Assembly (NCBI GenBank): GCA_040386295.1
Contig: JAZKFR010000047.1
Span: forward strand, 1-8,646
Direction of reading: 5' to 3'
Source of the DNA: JAZKFR01 sp040386295
GTDB lineage: Bacteria; Pseudomonadota; Gammaproteobacteria; Burkholderiales; Rhodocyclaceae
Length of the DNA: 8,646 bases
The notes under the pieces are model-generated. The model ran no database searches. It saw nothing but the letters and a program-made list of their open reading frames with translations, and had not been told where the DNA came from. Shown piece by piece: positions 7,263 through 8,646 of this stretch; within the stretch, counting starts at the first letter, position 1, and each line of letters begins with the position of its first letter. The translations under genes were made by a program, and so were the position numbers.

Positions 7263-7562
7263 TTAGCGCGGCGGCGCTGTTTCGTCGGGGGTAACGAGTT
7301 TTTGTTCTGCGTTGGCTAATGCTGCTTGCGTTAGGCGTTGTTGCTGTTTTAGTTCGCGGCGCAGGCGAAAAATAATGCTCAGTAGGGAGAGTCCAGCAAA
7401 CAAGGCGCCGGCAGTAAAAAAAGCCAAAACGACGAGAATCAATGGGGCTTGCCAGAGGGCGTCAAAGAAAAAATGGACGTTGACCGGGTCGTTGTTTTTC
7501 AAAGCGAAAAACAACAGAGATAGAAACAGCAGCGTTCTAAACAGCCATAAGAGAATGCGCAT
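7263..7562 (-). CDS. lapA: Lipopolysaccharide assembly protein A domain protein (LapA/DUF1049)
   Basis: A 99-residue small membrane protein of the LapA family, the usual partner encoded just upstream of lapB. Two hydrophobic segments are visible (about residues 4-22 and 39-63). A charged helical tail follows (FRLRRELKQQQRLTQAAL, about 65-82) that could form a short coiled coil in the cytoplasm. The motif NNDPVNVHFF after the first segment is typical of this family. Its biochemical role is not well defined; in E. coli it is linked to LPS assembly together with LapB. The ATG start is supported by AAAGG six bases upstream. It is the first gene after the rpsA-ihfB terminator, so a promoter for the seven-gene run is expected upstream of it. 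Confidence 0.9.
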   Translation of the reverse strand: MRILLWLFRTLLFLSLLFFALKNNDPVNVHFFFDALWQAPLILVVLAFFTAGALFAGLSLLSIIFRLRRELKQQQRLTQAALANAEQKLVTPDETAPPR

Positions 7563-7568
7563 TGTTTG

Positions 7569-7573
7569 CCTTT
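7569..7573 (-). promoter_or_regulatory. Shine-Dalgarno of lapA
   Basis: AAAGG on the - strand lies six bases before the ATG at 7562-7560. It gives an independent ribosome entry for the first gene of the lapA-to-exonuclease run, consistent with an operon start rather than coupling to ihfB. Confidence 0.65.
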
Positions 7574-7637
7574 AACGAAACACAGTGTGCCTTGCTGTTT
7601 GCCGAATTCATGATGTATCGCCTAGAGCATCAATTTG

Positions 7638-7726
7638 TTGCTTCAGGTTGCCGGGGCTCGTCTCGATCTGCTTCCAGTTCCAATCAACTCGGCAGGGCGT
7701 GGGTGCTGGATTGCTTTGCTTCAGGT
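7638..7726. repeat. 11-base direct repeat pair upstream of lapA
   Basis: TTGCTTCAGGT occurs at 7638-7648 and 7716-7726 on the + strand, 78 bases apart start to start. Both copies lie in the lapA upstream gap and outside any gene. They could be paired binding sites or part of an imperfect internal duplication, but an 11-base match in one gap may also be chance. Confidence 0.4.
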
Positions 7727-7803
7727 GTATAGAGAGCGCAATAGGCTGCAAGGCTTGAGCAAGCTTGCTACGTGCTGGCTCAGGAAAAATCGCTATCTAT
7801 CGA

Positions 7804-7833
7804 GAAAAAGGGCGGTGACTCAAGTCACCGCCC
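7804..7833 (-). terminator. Rho-independent terminator of the rpsA-ihfB unit
   Basis: On the - strand a perfect 10-base-pair stem, GGGCGGTGAC with GTCACCGCCC, closes a TTGA loop (7833-7810). A tract of five T (7809-7805) follows immediately. It begins 28 bases after the ihfB stop codon. In the + direction no T-tract follows, so it should act only on - strand transcription. It separates rpsA-ihfB from the lapA run. Confidence 0.9.
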
Positions 7834-7861
7834 AGAACTACTTTGCTACCGATGTTAAAAC

Positions 7862-8167
7862 CTACGCTTGGCGTTTTTTACGATCAACACGTTCGCGCAG
7901 TTCCTTGCCGGGCTTGAAGTGGGGCACCCATTTTTCCGGCACATCCACTTTGGCACCCGACTTGGGGTTTCTGCCTACACGCGGCGGACGGTAGTTCAGG
8001 GCAAAACTACCGAAGCCACGAATTTCGATGCGATTGCCCTTGATTAGGGCATCCGCCATCGCGTCGAGCATGACCTTGACAGCAAAATCGACATCCTTTG
8101 CGAGCAGAGGAAAACGATCAGCCAACTTAGCGATCAAGTCGGATTTGGTCATTTCCTCAATCATCAT
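7862..8167 (-). CDS. ihfB: Integration host factor subunit beta
   Basis: A DNA-binding, DNA-bending protein of the HU/IHF family that pairs with IhfA and acts in recombination, replication and transcription architecture. The N-terminal helices (TKSDLIAKLADRF) are IHF-beta-like. The beta-arm signature is complete: IEIRGFGSFALNYRPPRVGRNPKSG spans about residues 47-71, with P68 the intercalating proline. The protein is 101 residues from the first ATG. The family usually begins at MTKS, which is the internal ATG at 8152-8150; that start would give 96 residues and has GAGG only two bases before it. The outer start forms an ATGA overlap with the rpsA stop (8164-8167) and has no Shine-Dalgarno, so it would depend on coupling. 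I list the longer form but either may be used. The C-terminal tail is basic (RKKRQA). A terminator follows after 28 bases. Confidence 0.93.
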   Translation of the reverse strand: MMIEEMTKSDLIAKLADRFPLLAKDVDFAVKVMLDAMADALIKGNRIEIRGFGSFALNYRPPRVGRNPKSGAKVDVPEKWVPHFKPGKELRERVDRKKRQA

Positions 8168-8646
8168 TGCGGCGTACTCAGCTTAGCTTTCAGCAGCGCG
8201 CCAAGATTGGTGGTGCCGGTGCTGGCGTTGTTGTCGGTGGACAGCTTGTGCATGGCTTCGTGTTGCTCAGCCTGATCTTTAGCTTTGATCGACAGGTTGA
8301 TTGAGCGTGTTTTGCGGTCAACGTTGATGATCATGGCTTCAATCGAATCGCCTTCTTTGTACAGTTTGGTCAGGTCTTCAACGCGATCACGCGAGGCTTC
8401 GGAGGCGCGTAGATACGCTTCCATATCGCCGCCGTCTAGCTGCACTGTGGCGCCGCGTGCATCCACGGTTTTGATCGTTCCACGCACAATGGCGTTTTTC
8501 TCGTGGGTGGCGATGTAGCTGGTGTAAGGATCGCCTTCTAGCTGTTTGATGCCGAGGGAAATACGCTCTTTCTCGGTGTCAATGGCCAGTACCAAGGCTT
8601 CGATCTCGTCGCCTTTTTTGAAGTTACGAATCGCTTCTTCACCAGG
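8164..8646 (-). CDS. rpsA: 30S ribosomal protein S1, C-terminal part
   Basis: The last 160 codons of ribosomal protein S1, which binds mRNA on the small subunit and helps initiation on structured or weak Shine-Dalgarno messages. The frame is open to the window edge, so the start is outside. The visible part holds the end of one S1 repeat (about EEAIRNFKKGDEIEALVLAI, then KERISLGIKQL). A complete last S1 repeat follows (from about GTIKTVDARGATVQLDGG to RKTRSINLSIKAKD), and then an acidic and polar tail ending in TPQ. This matches the fifth-sixth repeat boundary and C-terminus of six-repeat proteobacterial S1 proteins. The TTG at 8595-8593 is an internal leucine codon, not a start. The stop overlaps the first possible ihfB start by four bases, whereas in E. 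coli the two genes are separated. Confidence 0.95.
   Translation of the reverse strand, partial: PGEEAIRNFKKGDEIEALVLAIDTEKERISLGIKQLEGDPYTSYIATHEKNAIVRGTIKTVDARGATVQLDGGDMEAYLRASEASRDRVEDLTKLYKEGDSIEAMIINVDRKTRSINLSIKAKDQAEQHEAMHKLSTDNNASTGTTNLGALLKAKLSTPQ

Larger units (their letters stand above)
7563..7800. other. Non-coding gap between the ihfB terminator and lapA, content unexplained
   Basis: About 240 bases lie between the terminator and lapA with no recognisable gene. On the - strand, 7796-7608 is an open frame of 62 codons ending in TGA with no ATG and no Shine-Dalgarno; its last part reads VDWNWKQIETSPGNLKQQ. On the + strand a frame from about 7635 is also open through this region but runs on across ihfB in antisense. 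The gap holds an 11-base direct repeat (7638-7648 and 7716-7726) and a 12-base palindrome, AGCAAGCTTGCT (7758-7769). A promoter for lapA should be here; the best candidate is weak, TTGATG (7633-7628) and TGAATT (7610-7605) with 17 bases between. It may be a promoter region, a degenerate gene tail or a copy of a dispersed intergenic repeat; I cannot decide. Confidence 0.4.

Noticed and set aside
7756..7782. Hairpin TGAGC...GCTCA and palindrome AGCAAGCTTGCT as an operator or attenuator
   Set aside because: The stem is only five bases with a 17-base loop and the palindrome is short; without further copies or conservation it cannot be called a regulatory site.
7635..7994. + strand open frame of 119 codons through the lapA upstream gap and into ihfB
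   Set aside because: It starts at a TTG without a ribosome site, runs through the terminator hairpin and across ihfB in antisense. Its gap portion is only kept as part of the gap observation.
8164..8595. Separate small S1-domain protein starting at TTG 8595
   Set aside because: The same frame continues without a stop to the window edge with S1-repeat sequence, so the TTG is an internal leucine codon of rpsA.

Overview
The window is an ordinary stretch of proteobacterial chromosome, most likely from a betaproteobacterium. The inference rests on gene order: rpsA, ihfB, lapA, lapB, then ugd, a stand-alone heptose-7-phosphate kinase, hldD and cysM. This arrangement is familiar from Burkholderia-type and related genomes. 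It also rests on the HldE kinase being separate from its nucleotidyltransferase domain, unlike the fused enterobacterial enzyme. I cannot name a genus. No insertion sequence, CRISPR array, tRNA or rRNA is visible, and all ten genes run uninterrupted.

Layout: on the + strand, 1-615 is the C-terminal 204 residues of a phosphomannomutase/phosphoglucomutase of the AlgC type. Everything else is on the - strand. Read in the direction of transcription, from the right: the end of rpsA (ribosomal protein S1), ihfB overlapping it by 4 bases, and a clear Rho-independent terminator at 7804-7833. A gap of about 240 bases follows, and then a run of seven genes: lapA, lapB, ugd, hldE1 (rfaE1), hldD (rfaD), cysM and a predicted DEDDy 3'-5' exonuclease. 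This run meets the mutase gene tail to tail across 34 bases.

How the genes fit together: lapA/lapB encode the inner-membrane module that, in E. coli, tunes LpxC turnover through FtsH and so sets the rate of lipopolysaccharide synthesis. hldE1 and hldD supply two steps of ADP-heptose synthesis for the LPS inner core. ugd makes UDP-glucuronate for envelope sugars. The convergent mutase makes hexose-1-phosphates, and glucose-1-phosphate is the source of the UDP-glucose that Ugd oxidises. The central block is therefore an envelope-polysaccharide supply and control cluster, followed by a cysteine biosynthesis gene and a nuclease with no obvious functional link. rpsA-ihfB is a separate translation/nucleoid unit.

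I did not find a new biological system. The points most worth a second look are the unexplained 7563-7800 gap, which has open frames on both strands and an 11-base repeat; the UUG start of ugd behind a strong Shine-Dalgarno; the ambiguous, coupled start of ihfB; and an Ala/Ser/Gly-rich linker inside the exonuclease.
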